Shown here: in pieces, positions 58,299 to 64,000 of the stretch
Position numbering within the stretch: position 1 is the stretch's first letter
Layout of the letters: the number at the start of each line of letters is the position of its first letter
NCBI GenBank assembly: GCA_001799895.1
Contig: MGUI01000004.1
Location: 84,961 to 148,960, forward strand
Source of the DNA: Elusimicrobia bacterium GWD2_63_28
GTDB taxonomy: Bacteria > Elusimicrobiota > Elusimicrobia > Elusimicrobiales > UBA9959
Length of the DNA: 64,000 bases
Direction: 5' to 3'
The notes under the pieces: generated by a model
What the model saw: only the letters and a program-made list of their open reading frames with translations
The model's database searches: none
What the model was told of the DNA's origin: nothing
Program-made: the position numbers and the translations under genes

Positions 58299-58991
58299 TC
58301 AGTTCATTTCCAAAGATTCGCGTCTATTAGGCCTGCCTACATGCATCGGGTGCAGGCGGCGCCCCAAACGCTTTTCCAGCATGTGTACAAATGCACCGTC
58401 TCCGACCGGGCGCCCGCGCCGCGTATTCAGCCTGATCGATCTATCCGCCTCGGCGTCTTCCTCTTTTAACAGATACGAACCCCATTCGGGCTTCAGTTCC
58501 GGCAACAGGGACCATAAGGCATCAAGATCAAACCCTAACTTGTCGGTCTTTTTCCCTACATGAACCCCCGCGCTAGACCACTCCCAAGCATCGGCGGATT
58601 TAACCATACCGGCCCTGACAGGGTTTCGCTCCACATACCTGGCGGCAGCCAGCAAATGCCGGCCGTCCAATATGCACGAATAGAATCTTCCCTGCCAGAA
58701 GTGTCCTTTCACGCCGCGCTTCCAGTTCATGTATTGCGCGTATCTCATATGGGCAATGCTGAAAACGCGGGAGAGGGATTCTTCATTTCCCGGAACTGCG
58801 ACGAAATGGACATGATTTGGCATAAGACAGTAGGCCAGGATTGAAAGTGCGTCCCTGGCCGCGTATTCCAGGATTAAATTCAGATATCTTTCCCTGTCAG
58901 AATTACTATCAAAAACCGCTCCACCGTAATTTCCCCTCTGCGTTATATGATGGGGCAAACCGACCCCGACCGCCCTGGATATTCTAGGCAT
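58299..58991 (-). CDS. REP-associated tyrosine transposase (RAYT, Y1_Tnp family)
   Basis: 230 residues, complete. PRISRAVGVGLPHHITQRGN at the start, the HUH metal motif in CLMPNHVHFVAVP, and the region HFWQGRFYSCILD and AARYVERNPVRAGMV with the catalytic Tyr are all present. These single-strand DNA transposases act on REP hairpins, a few of which usually lie near their gene. The ATG at 58991 has GGAGG 4 nt before it. Codon use appears slightly less GC-rich than the neighbours, in line with acquisition. Confidence 0.93.
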   Translation of the reverse strand: MPRISRAVGVGLPHHITQRGNYGGAVFDSNSDRERYLNLILEYAARDALSILAYCLMPNHVHFVAVPGNEESLSRVFSIAHMRYAQYMNWKRGVKGHFWQGRFYSCILDGRHLLAAARYVERNPVRAGMVKSADAWEWSSAGVHVGKKTDKLGFDLDALWSLLPELKPEWGSYLLKEEDAEADRSIRLNTRRGRPVGDGAFVHMLEKRLGRRLHPMHVGRPNRRESLEMN

Positions 58992-59025
58992 AACCCCTCC
59001 GTTCCCATAGATAAAGCATAGCAGA

Positions 59026-59053
59026 GCACCCCGACAACTGCCTGTCGGGGTGC
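59026..59053. repeat. REP-like hairpin next to the RAYT gene
   Basis: GCACCCCGACA (59026-59036) and TGTCGGGGTGC (59043-59053) form a perfect 11-bp stem with a 6-base loop, upstream of the transposase start and inside the element. It is a likely recognition hairpin; terminator use is unlikely because no T-run follows. Confidence 0.6.
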
Positions 59054-59080
59054 GCGTAAGAAATAGGGGGCTGTCCCTAT

Positions 59081-60220
59081 TTATTTACCGTGGTGTTTGC
59101 GGATGAATTCCAGGATCTCGGCGCCGTAGAGGGAGGCTTTCTCGGCGCTCATGCCTTTGATGGCGTGCAGGTCTTCCACGGAGCGCAGCTGCGCCATGGC
59201 CACCCGCTCCAGGATATCGTTGCCCATGATGGCTTCCGGCAGCATGTTGCGGCGGATAGCCGTTTCCTTGCGCCAGAGCTTCAGGGTCTTGAAGCGGTTC
59301 TTCACCGTCTCGAAATAGACGCGCTTTTCGCGGGAGATCTCCCGGTGCGGCACGTGGTACTCGGGGCCCTTCAGCCCCTTCTGCAGCGACTCGCGGATCC
59401 AGCCCCCGTGGTTGGCCAGCACATAGCCGCTGACGCCCTTGAAAATGGAGAGATTGTTCAGCCCTTCCCGCGGCGCCACGGACAGGCGCAGCATCAGGTC
59501 CTCGCTGATCACCTTGAACGGCGGCGTGTTCTTCTTGATGGCCGCCACCTCGCGGCCGATGTAAAGCTCGCGCAGCACGGCCAGGCCGCGGCCGTTGAGC
59601 TGCCGCGCCCCCTTCAGCGTCAGGAAGCCCGACTCGTCGAAGCGCATCGGCGTGGGTTCTATCTTGCAGATCTGTGCGAACTGGCTCATGGCCTCCTGCA
59701 GGCGGCCCTTCTTCTCCAGCTCGGCGCCCAGGATATCGCGCAGCTTCTTAAGGTGTATCGTGTCGCCGCTGGCGTAGTCCAGCATCTCTTTCGTCAGCGG
59801 GCGGCGGCCCCAGTCGGCCTTCTGGAACTTCTTGTTCATCTCCAGGCCGAAATATTCCCCCACCATGCTGTCGAGGCCGCACTTGATGATGCCCAGGTAC
59901 TTGGCGGCCACCATCACGTCGAAGATATTGACGAAGGTGCACTTCAGCGCGGCCTTGAAGACGCGGATATCGGAATCGGCCGAGTGGAAGATCTTTTCCA
60001 CGGCGGGGTCGGCGAAGATGGGCAGTATCGGCCTGATGTCCACGGCCAGGGTGTCCACCACGGCGTTGATGTGCTCGCTGGTGAGCTGCATCAGGCAGAA
60101 CTTTTCCTTGTAGACGTAAAGGCTGTTGGACTCGGTGTCTATCGAGAGGTACTTGTGCTTGGCCAGCTTCAGGCAAAGCTCGTCAAAATCTTTCTGCTTC
60201 TCGATGAAGGAATAACTCAT
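59081..60220 (-). CDS. rnd: Ribonuclease D
   Basis: 379 residues. A DEDDy exonuclease domain comes first (LSIDTESNSLYVYKEKFCLM, IFHSADSDIRVFKAAL, MLDYASGDTIHLKKL), then two HRDC-like helical domains (about 210-290 and 310-379, RSVEDLHAIKGMSAEKASLYG). It trims 3' ends of tRNA precursors and other RNAs. The ATG at 60220 follows TATTAT by 7 nt with no ribosome binding site; a longer frame starts upstream of this promoter. The stop codon is shared with the right repeat of the transposase element. Confidence 0.9.
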   Translation of the reverse strand: MSYSFIEKQKDFDELCLKLAKHKYLSIDTESNSLYVYKEKFCLMQLTSEHINAVVDTLAVDIRPILPIFADPAVEKIFHSADSDIRVFKAALKCTFVNIFDVMVAAKYLGIIKCGLDSMVGEYFGLEMNKKFQKADWGRRPLTKEMLDYASGDTIHLKKLRDILGAELEKKGRLQEAMSQFAQICKIEPTPMRFDESGFLTLKGARQLNGRGLAVLRELYIGREVAAIKKNTPPFKVISEDLMLRLSVAPREGLNNLSIFKGVSGYVLANHGGWIRESLQKGLKGPEYHVPHREISREKRVYFETVKNRFKTLKLWRKETAIRRNMLPEAIMGNDILERVAMAQLRSVEDLHAIKGMSAEKASLYGAEILEFIRKHHGK

Positions 60221-60266
60221 GTACAATATAATAACATTTAGGGGGGCCTTTAGTGGAGGCCGGACG

Positions 60267-60833
60267 ATGCCTACTATTATTTTCAACAAGCCTTACGGCG
60301 TGCTCTCGCAGTTCACCCCGGAGCACGGCCATCCGTCGCTGGCCGGGTTCAATTTCCCCAAAGGCGTCTACCCCGCCGGCCGGCTGGACCACGACAGCGA
60401 GGGCCTGCTGCTGCTCACCTCGGAGGGCGGGCTGCAGGCGCGCATAGCCGACCCGCGCCACAAGATGCCCAAGGTCTACTGGGCCCAGGTAGAGCGCGAA
60501 ATAACGGAAGAGGCGCTGGCCAGGCTGCGCGGCGGCGTCACGCTGGCCGACGGCCCCGCCCTGCCCTGCGGCGCCCGCCTGCTGCCGGACCCCGCCCTGC
60601 CCCCCCGGGACCCGCCGGTGCGCTTCCGCAAGACCGTGCCCACTTCCTGGGCCGAGATAATTCTGAAAGAAGGCCGCAACCGCCAGGTCAGGCGGATGCT
60701 CGCCGCCGTGGGCTTCCCCGTGCTGCGCCTGCTGCGCCGCGCCATCGGCCCCCTCACGCTGGAAGGCGTCGAACCGGGGCAGTGGAGAGAGCTTAAGCCA
60801 GCGGAAATTACCAGGCTGAGAGGTAAATCATGA
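60267..60833 (+). CDS. rluE: RsuA/RluE-family pseudouridine synthase
   Basis: 188 residues. The catalytic aspartate lies in YPAGRLDHDSEGLLLLT; TIIFNKPYGVLSQFTPE opens the domain and EGRNRQVRRMLAAVGFPVLR closes it. The absence of an S4 domain and this length fit RluE, which modifies U2457 of 23S rRNA. The ATG at 60267 has GGAGG 7 nt upstream. Translation is coupled to the next gene by ATGA. Confidence 0.85.
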   Translation: MPTIIFNKPYGVLSQFTPEHGHPSLAGFNFPKGVYPAGRLDHDSEGLLLLTSEGGLQARIADPRHKMPKVYWAQVEREITEEALARLRGGVTLADGPALPCGARLLPDPALPPRDPPVRFRKTVPTSWAEIILKEGRNRQVRRMLAAVGFPVLRLLRRAIGPLTLEGVEPGQWRELKPAEITRLRGKS

Positions 60834-61714
60834 GCGTTCCCCCGAGGATAGGTTTCATAGGGCTGGGCATAATGGGCCGGGCCATGGCGCTGAACCTGGT
60901 CAAGGCCGGCTTCCAGGTCTCCGTCTATAACCGCACGCGGCGGCGCACCATCGAGTTCGCCGACCTGGGCTGCCAGGTGTCCGCCACGCCCAGGGCGCTG
61001 GCCAAATTGTGCGACACGGTAATAACGATGGTCTCCGACCCCGAAGCCATGGACGCCGTCATGGAAGGGCCGGAGGGCGTGGCCTCGGCCTTCGCCGGCG
61101 GCAACACATTGATAAACATGTGCACCCTTTCCCCGGACTATACCAGCGCCCTCGCTAAAAAATGTTTCCTGGCCGGGGTAAATTTCCTGGACTGCCCGGT
61201 CTCAGGCTCCAAAGGCGCGGCCGAGACCGCGCAGCTGGTCATCCTGGCCGGCGCCGACAAGGCGCTCCTTGAAAAGTTCTCCCCCGTGCTGAAGGCCATG
61301 GGGAAGGAGATAGTCCACGCCGGGCCGGTGCCCGCCGGCACCTCGCTGAAACTTTGTATAAACCTCATAGTCGCGCAGCTGACCACCGCCCTCGCCGAAT
61401 CGGCCGCGCTGGCCCGGGCCCAGGGCATAGACCCCGCCCTCATCTTCGAGACCCTGGGCCACAACCCGGCCCTCAACTGCGGCTACTTCGGCCTGAAGAA
61501 GGACAATATCCTGAAGCAGGAATACCCCCCCGCTTTCCCGCTGAAGCACATGCTCAAGGACGCCCGCTTCATGCTGGCCGAGGCCGCCAAGAAAAAGCTG
61601 CACCTGCCCGTCACGGCCGCTGTAGAAAGCCTGATGACTAAATCGTATAATAGCGGTTACGGCGACAAGGACCTCAGCGTGGTCCTCGCCAACCTTTCCG
61701 AGCCGCTGGGCTGA
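60830..61714 (+). CDS. Beta-hydroxyacid dehydrogenase family oxidoreductase
   Basis: 294 residues. NAD(P) binding in IGFIGLGIMGRAMALNLVKA, substrate loop DCPVSGSKGAAETAQ, and the catalytic lysine region GTSLKLCINLIVAQ mark the 3-hydroxyisobutyrate/tartronate semialdehyde reductase group. NRTRRR after the second strand suggests NADPH. The exact hydroxyacid is unknown. It overlaps the RluE gene by 4 nt and is followed 10 nt later by a tiny membrane-protein gene. Confidence 0.9.
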   Translation: MSVPPRIGFIGLGIMGRAMALNLVKAGFQVSVYNRTRRRTIEFADLGCQVSATPRALAKLCDTVITMVSDPEAMDAVMEGPEGVASAFAGGNTLINMCTLSPDYTSALAKKCFLAGVNFLDCPVSGSKGAAETAQLVILAGADKALLEKFSPVLKAMGKEIVHAGPVPAGTSLKLCINLIVAQLTTALAESAALARAQGIDPALIFETLGHNPALNCGYFGLKKDNILKQEYPPAFPLKHMLKDARFMLAEAAKKKLHLPVTAAVESLMTKSYNSGYGDKDLSVVLANLSEPLG

Positions 61715-61724
61715 CGGAGAAACT

Positions 61725-61907
61725 ATGAGAAAACTAATAGCCTCGCTGCTGGCGTCTTACTGGGCCTTCATACAGAAACACCCGCTGATCAGCATCTTTA
61801 CCTCCCTTATCCTGATGGGGGCCTGCGCCGGGGGCATCTACCTCATAGGCCTGCAGCTGCCCACCCTCCTGGACTTCTCCTGCCTTACCGGGGGCTGCCC
61901 CAAGTAG
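61725..61907 (+). CDS. 60-residue single-pass membrane protein
   Basis: 60 residues with one or two hydrophobic stretches (about 6-17 and 22-48) and a C-terminal FSCLTGGCPK with two cysteines five apart. GGAG stands 5 nt before the ATG. It is the last gene before a strong terminator, downstream of the dehydrogenase. I do not recognise it; the clean start, good ribosome binding site and terminator support a real gene. Confidence 0.65.
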   Translation: MRKLIASLLASYWAFIQKHPLISIFTSLILMGACAGGIYLIGLQLPTLLDFSCLTGGCPK

Positions 61908-61923
61908 CTTCCGCCTCAGGACG

Positions 61924-61950
61924 AAAAAGGCGGCCCCGGCCGCCTTTTTT
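61924..61950 (+). terminator. Terminator
   Basis: AAGGCGGCC (61927-61935) pairs with GGCCGCCTT (61938-61946) and a T-run follows. It ends the RluE-dehydrogenase-small protein operon. Confidence 0.88.
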
Positions 61951-61988
61951 ATTTGCCGCCTTGACCGGCCCGGCGCTTTTTTGATAGA

Positions 61989-62023
61989 GTTAGTCTTGCC
62001 TAACTTTGTTAACCGGCGCTAAC
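61989..62023 (+). promoter_or_regulatory. Tandem DtxR-like operator of the feo operon
   Basis: Two inverted repeats stand side by side: GTTAGTCTTGCCTAAC (61989-62004) and GTTAACCGGCGCTAAC (62008-62023), 19 bp apart, the second ending 2 nt before the regulator's ATG. GTTAG...CTAAC half sites resemble the core of the DtxR/IdeR box. Iron-dependent self-regulation is inferred. Confidence 0.6.
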
Positions 62024-62025
62024 AT

Positions 62026-62457
62026 ATGACCAAACCCCTTTCCCCCAGCCTGGAAGATTACCTCGAGGCGGCCTACACTCTCAGCCTGAAGGACGGCGCC
62101 GCCAGGGCCAGCGCGGTAAGCCGCCTGCTCAAGGTGTCCAAGCCCTCCGTGAATTCCGCCGTAAAAGCCCTGGCCGCCCGCGGCCTGCTCAGCCAGGAGC
62201 GCTACGGCTCCATCCGCCTCACGCCCGCCGGCGCCAGGGCCGGCGCCGAGATAGCCGGCCGGCACGTCACGCTCAAGGCTTTCTTCACCGAGGTGCTGGC
62301 CCTGGACCCGGCCCGGGCGGAGGCCGACGCCTGCCGCGCCGAGCACGCGCTCAGCCCCGAAGCGCTGCGCCGCGTCGGCGCGCTGACCCTTTTCCTGAAA
62401 GGGCGCCCCGGCGCGCTTAAAGCCGCGCGCGCGGCGCTCGCCCGGAGGCCCGCATGA
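62026..62457 (+). CDS. DtxR/MntR-family metalloregulator
   Basis: 143 residues. A winged-helix N-terminus (EDYLEAAYTLSLKDG, VSRLLKVSKPSVNSAVKAL, LTPAGARAGAEIAGRHVTLK) is followed by a dimerisation part with metal-ligand-like E and H residues (EADACRAEHALSPEAL). There is no SH3 domain, as in the short MntR-type. It should repress the operon when iron or manganese is plentiful. The stop overlaps the FeoA-FeoB start (ATGA), so the regulator and transporter are coupled. The ATG lacks a ribosome binding site and follows the operator directly. Confidence 0.88.
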   Translation: MTKPLSPSLEDYLEAAYTLSLKDGAARASAVSRLLKVSKPSVNSAVKALAARGLLSQERYGSIRLTPAGARAGAEIAGRHVTLKAFFTEVLALDPARAEADACRAEHALSPEALRRVGALTLFLKGRPGALKAARAALARRPA

Positions 62458-64000
62458 AGCCCTCCCCCGCCCTCACCCTGCTTTCCATGCGCGAGAACGA
62501 GACCGGTTACATCGCCGAGGTAGGCGGCGGCGCCGATTTCCAGGCCAAGCTGAAGGCCATGGGACTTTCCACCGGCCGGCAGATCGCCAAGCGCTCTCCG
62601 GAAAGGTCCGGCGGCCCCGTAGTGGTGGAGGTCATGGGCACGCGCGTGGCCCTCGGCCGCGGCATGGCAGCCAAGGTCTCGGTCAAGGTTAAATCCCGCC
62701 GCGTCCTGCTGGCCGGCAATCCCAACGTCGGCAAGAGCGTGGTCTTCTCCCGCCTGACCGGCCTGGAGGTCATCTCGTCCAATTACCCCGGCACCACCGT
62801 AGAATACCTCGCCGGCCACACCGTGCTGGCCGGGGAGCGCTTCTCGGTCATAGACGTCCCCGGCGCCTACAGCCACGCCGCCACCAACAAGGCGGAGGAA
62901 GTGGCCCGCGAGATACTGGCCCAGGAGGACAAGGCCCTCATCCTCAACGTCGTGGACGCCACCAACCTGGAGCGCAACCTGTTCTACACGCTCGAACTGG
63001 CCTCGCTCTGCGCGCCGATGGTCATACTTCTGAACAAATGGGATATAGCCCGCCGCCGCGGCGTCGAGATAGACGCCGAGGCCCTGGGCCGCCAGCTCGG
63101 AGTGCGCGTGGTGCCCTTCGTGGCCACCACCGGCGAGGGCCTTTCGGGGCTGAAGACCGCGGTGGACGATTTCAACGCCGGCCGCCTGCCCGCCCCGGCC
63201 TGCCACCCCACCGATCCCGACGAGAAGTGGGCGCTGATAGGCCGCATCTCGGCCGGCTGCCAGAAGATCACGCACAAGCACGCCACCCTGCTGGAGAAGC
63301 TCGAAGACATCACCTCCCGCCCCGGCACCGGCCTGCCCTTCGCCGCGGCCGTCATGCTGGCCGTGTTCTGGGTCATCCGCTTCGTCGGCGAGGGCCTGCT
63401 GAACCACGCGCTGGACCCGCTGTTCCAGAAGGCCTGGATGCCGCTGCTGACGGCGGCGCTCTCCGGACTGCCGGACGGGGGTTTCTGGAAGGTCCTGCTG
63501 ATGGGCTCTTCTCCGGTCCCCATGGAATCCTTCGGCCTGCTCACCACCGGCCTCTACATTCCCTTCGTCACCGTGCTGCCCTACATCGTCTCCTTCTACG
63601 CCGTGCTGGGCCTGCTCGAAGACATCGGCTACCTGCCGCGCCTGGCCGTCATGCTCGACAGCCACATGCACAAGCTGGGCCTGCACGGCTACGGCACCAT
63701 CCCGCTGATGCTGGGCCTGGGCTGCAAGGTGCCGGCCATCATGGCCGCGCGCGTATTGGAAACGCCGCGCGAGCGCGTGATAGCCACCGCGCTCACGCTG
63801 GGCCTGGCGCCCTGCATGCCGCAGACCGCGATGATCCTCAGCCTGCTGGCCCCGTTCCACATCAAGTACACCCTCGCCGTGTTCGGCGCCATAGCCGCGG
63901 CCGGCATACTCAGTTCGCTGCTGCTCAGCCGCCTGCTGAAGGGCGAGACCCCGGAGCTGTTCCTGGAGATCCCCCCTTACCAGGCCCCCTGCTGCCCGCT
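62454..64000 (+). CDS. feoB: FeoA-FeoB fusion ferrous iron transporter, partial (3' end outside window)
   Basis: 515 residues are visible and the frame is open at the window edge. Residues 1-80 form a FeoA (SH3-like) domain fused to FeoB. The FeoB G domain has GNPNVGKS (88-95), a DVPGAY switch and NKWD; the membrane part begins near residue 290 with a gate region (YIVSFYAVLGLLEDIGYLPR) and GYGTIPLMLGLGCKVPAIMA. It imports Fe(II) across the inner membrane with GTP. It is the last visible gene, coupled to the DtxR-type regulator, so iron control of uptake is likely. Confidence 0.95.
   Translation, partial: MKPSPALTLLSMRENETGYIAEVGGGADFQAKLKAMGLSTGRQIAKRSPERSGGPVVVEVMGTRVALGRGMAAKVSVKVKSRRVLLAGNPNVGKSVVFSRLTGLEVISSNYPGTTVEYLAGHTVLAGERFSVIDVPGAYSHAATNKAEEVAREILAQEDKALILNVVDATNLERNLFYTLELASLCAPMVILLNKWDIARRRGVEIDAEALGRQLGVRVVPFVATTGEGLSGLKTAVDDFNAGRLPAPACHPTDPDEKWALIGRISAGCQKITHKHATLLEKLEDITSRPGTGLPFAAAVMLAVFWVIRFVGEGLLNHALDPLFQKAWMPLLTAALSGLPDGGFWKVLLMGSSPVPMESFGLLTTGLYIPFVTVLPYIVSFYAVLGLLEDIGYLPRLAVMLDSHMHKLGLHGYGTIPLMLGLGCKVPAIMAARVLETPRERVIATALTLGLAPCMPQTAMILSLLAPFHIKYTLAVFGAIAAAGILSSLLLSRLLKGETPELFLEIPPYQAPCCP

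Larger units (their letters stand above)
58266..59082. mobile_element. RAYT element bounded by inverted repeats
   Basis: AAATAGGGACAGCCCC with TATTT following (58266-58286) and AAATAGGGGGCTGTCCC with TATTT following (59061-59082) are reverse complements but for one extra G, and each can fold on itself. They enclose one RAYT gene and a hairpin. The element fills the whole space between two convergent genes: the left end touches the YgiQ stop and the right end includes two bases of the RNase D stop codon, so neither protein is cut. Confidence 0.85.

Noticed and set aside
59026-59053. Hairpin as a terminator
   Set aside because: It has no T-run on either strand and lies upstream of the transposase start.
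1-64000. CRISPR arrays, tRNA or rRNA genes
   Set aside because: No regularly spaced short repeats, no tRNA-like T-loop with matching stems and no rRNA segments were seen on reading both strands.

Overview
The window is GC-rich and densely coded, with short gaps and many 1-8 nt gene overlaps. It carries MEP-pathway and MurB genes, many signal-peptide proteins, PorV/PorQ-like outer-membrane proteins and a protease with a YPNP-type C-terminal sorting domain. This suggests a free-living Gram-negative bacterium with an outer membrane. An Elusimicrobiota-like lineage would fit this gene mix, but that is an inference: no rRNA, tRNA or other marker gene is present to confirm it.

Layout. 1-3.4 kb: end of a zinc-ribbon gene, a NapH-like membrane polyferredoxin, and a divergent membrane protein with a degenerate spermidine-synthase domain. 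3.3-9.7 kb (minus): an isoprenoid operon (ispA, dxs) running on into a LOG-family gene and an AmmeMemoRadiSam pair (radical SAM enzyme, and a Memo-AMMECR1 fusion with a signal peptide). 9.8-12.4 kb: PorV-like protein, copy 1 of a 93-bp repeat, and a secreted clostripain-type protease. 12.6-17.3 kb (plus): a five-gene operon encoding a natural FliF-like/FliG-like fusion, MotA, two different MotB-type proteins and a periplasmic TPR protein, with no other flagellar gene nearby. This is the strongest candidate here for an undescribed system. 17.4-32.7 kb: LUD protein, helical secreted protein, pullulanase, DUF4015 hydrolase, phosphopentomutase, methyltransferase-like membrane protein, a large M1-M28-PDZ peptidase, PDO-type disulfide oxidoreductase, RluA-family enzyme, MFS transporter, M18 aminopeptidase and a half-size asparaginase. 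32.8-41.2 kb: ApbE, FlgO/CsgG-VWA fusion, GH3 enzyme, signal peptidase I, NupC, WD40 protein, glycosyltransferase. 41.2-52.4 kb: a type IX-like secretion operon (Fn3 protein, zinc protease with sorting domain, PorV-like protein), a small membrane protein, repeat copy 2, and a 1987-residue alpha-2-macroglobulin. 52.4-64 kb: MurB, EamA transporter, ornithine aminotransferase, beta-barrel protein, YgiQ, a RAYT transposase element with inverted repeats, RNase D, RluE-type enzyme, beta-hydroxyacid dehydrogenase, tiny membrane protein, and a DtxR-type regulator overlapping a FeoA-FeoB fusion that leaves the window.

Regulation. At least eleven genes have a TANNNT -10 hexamer ending only 6-8 nt before the start codon and no Shine-Dalgarno sequence, as expected of leaderless mRNAs. 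Many others have a good AGGAGG-type site. The clostripain and PorV-like promoters share a 13-bp box at the -35 element, and the Feo operon has a tandem DtxR-like operator. Most transcription units end in strong hairpin terminators, several usable from both sides.
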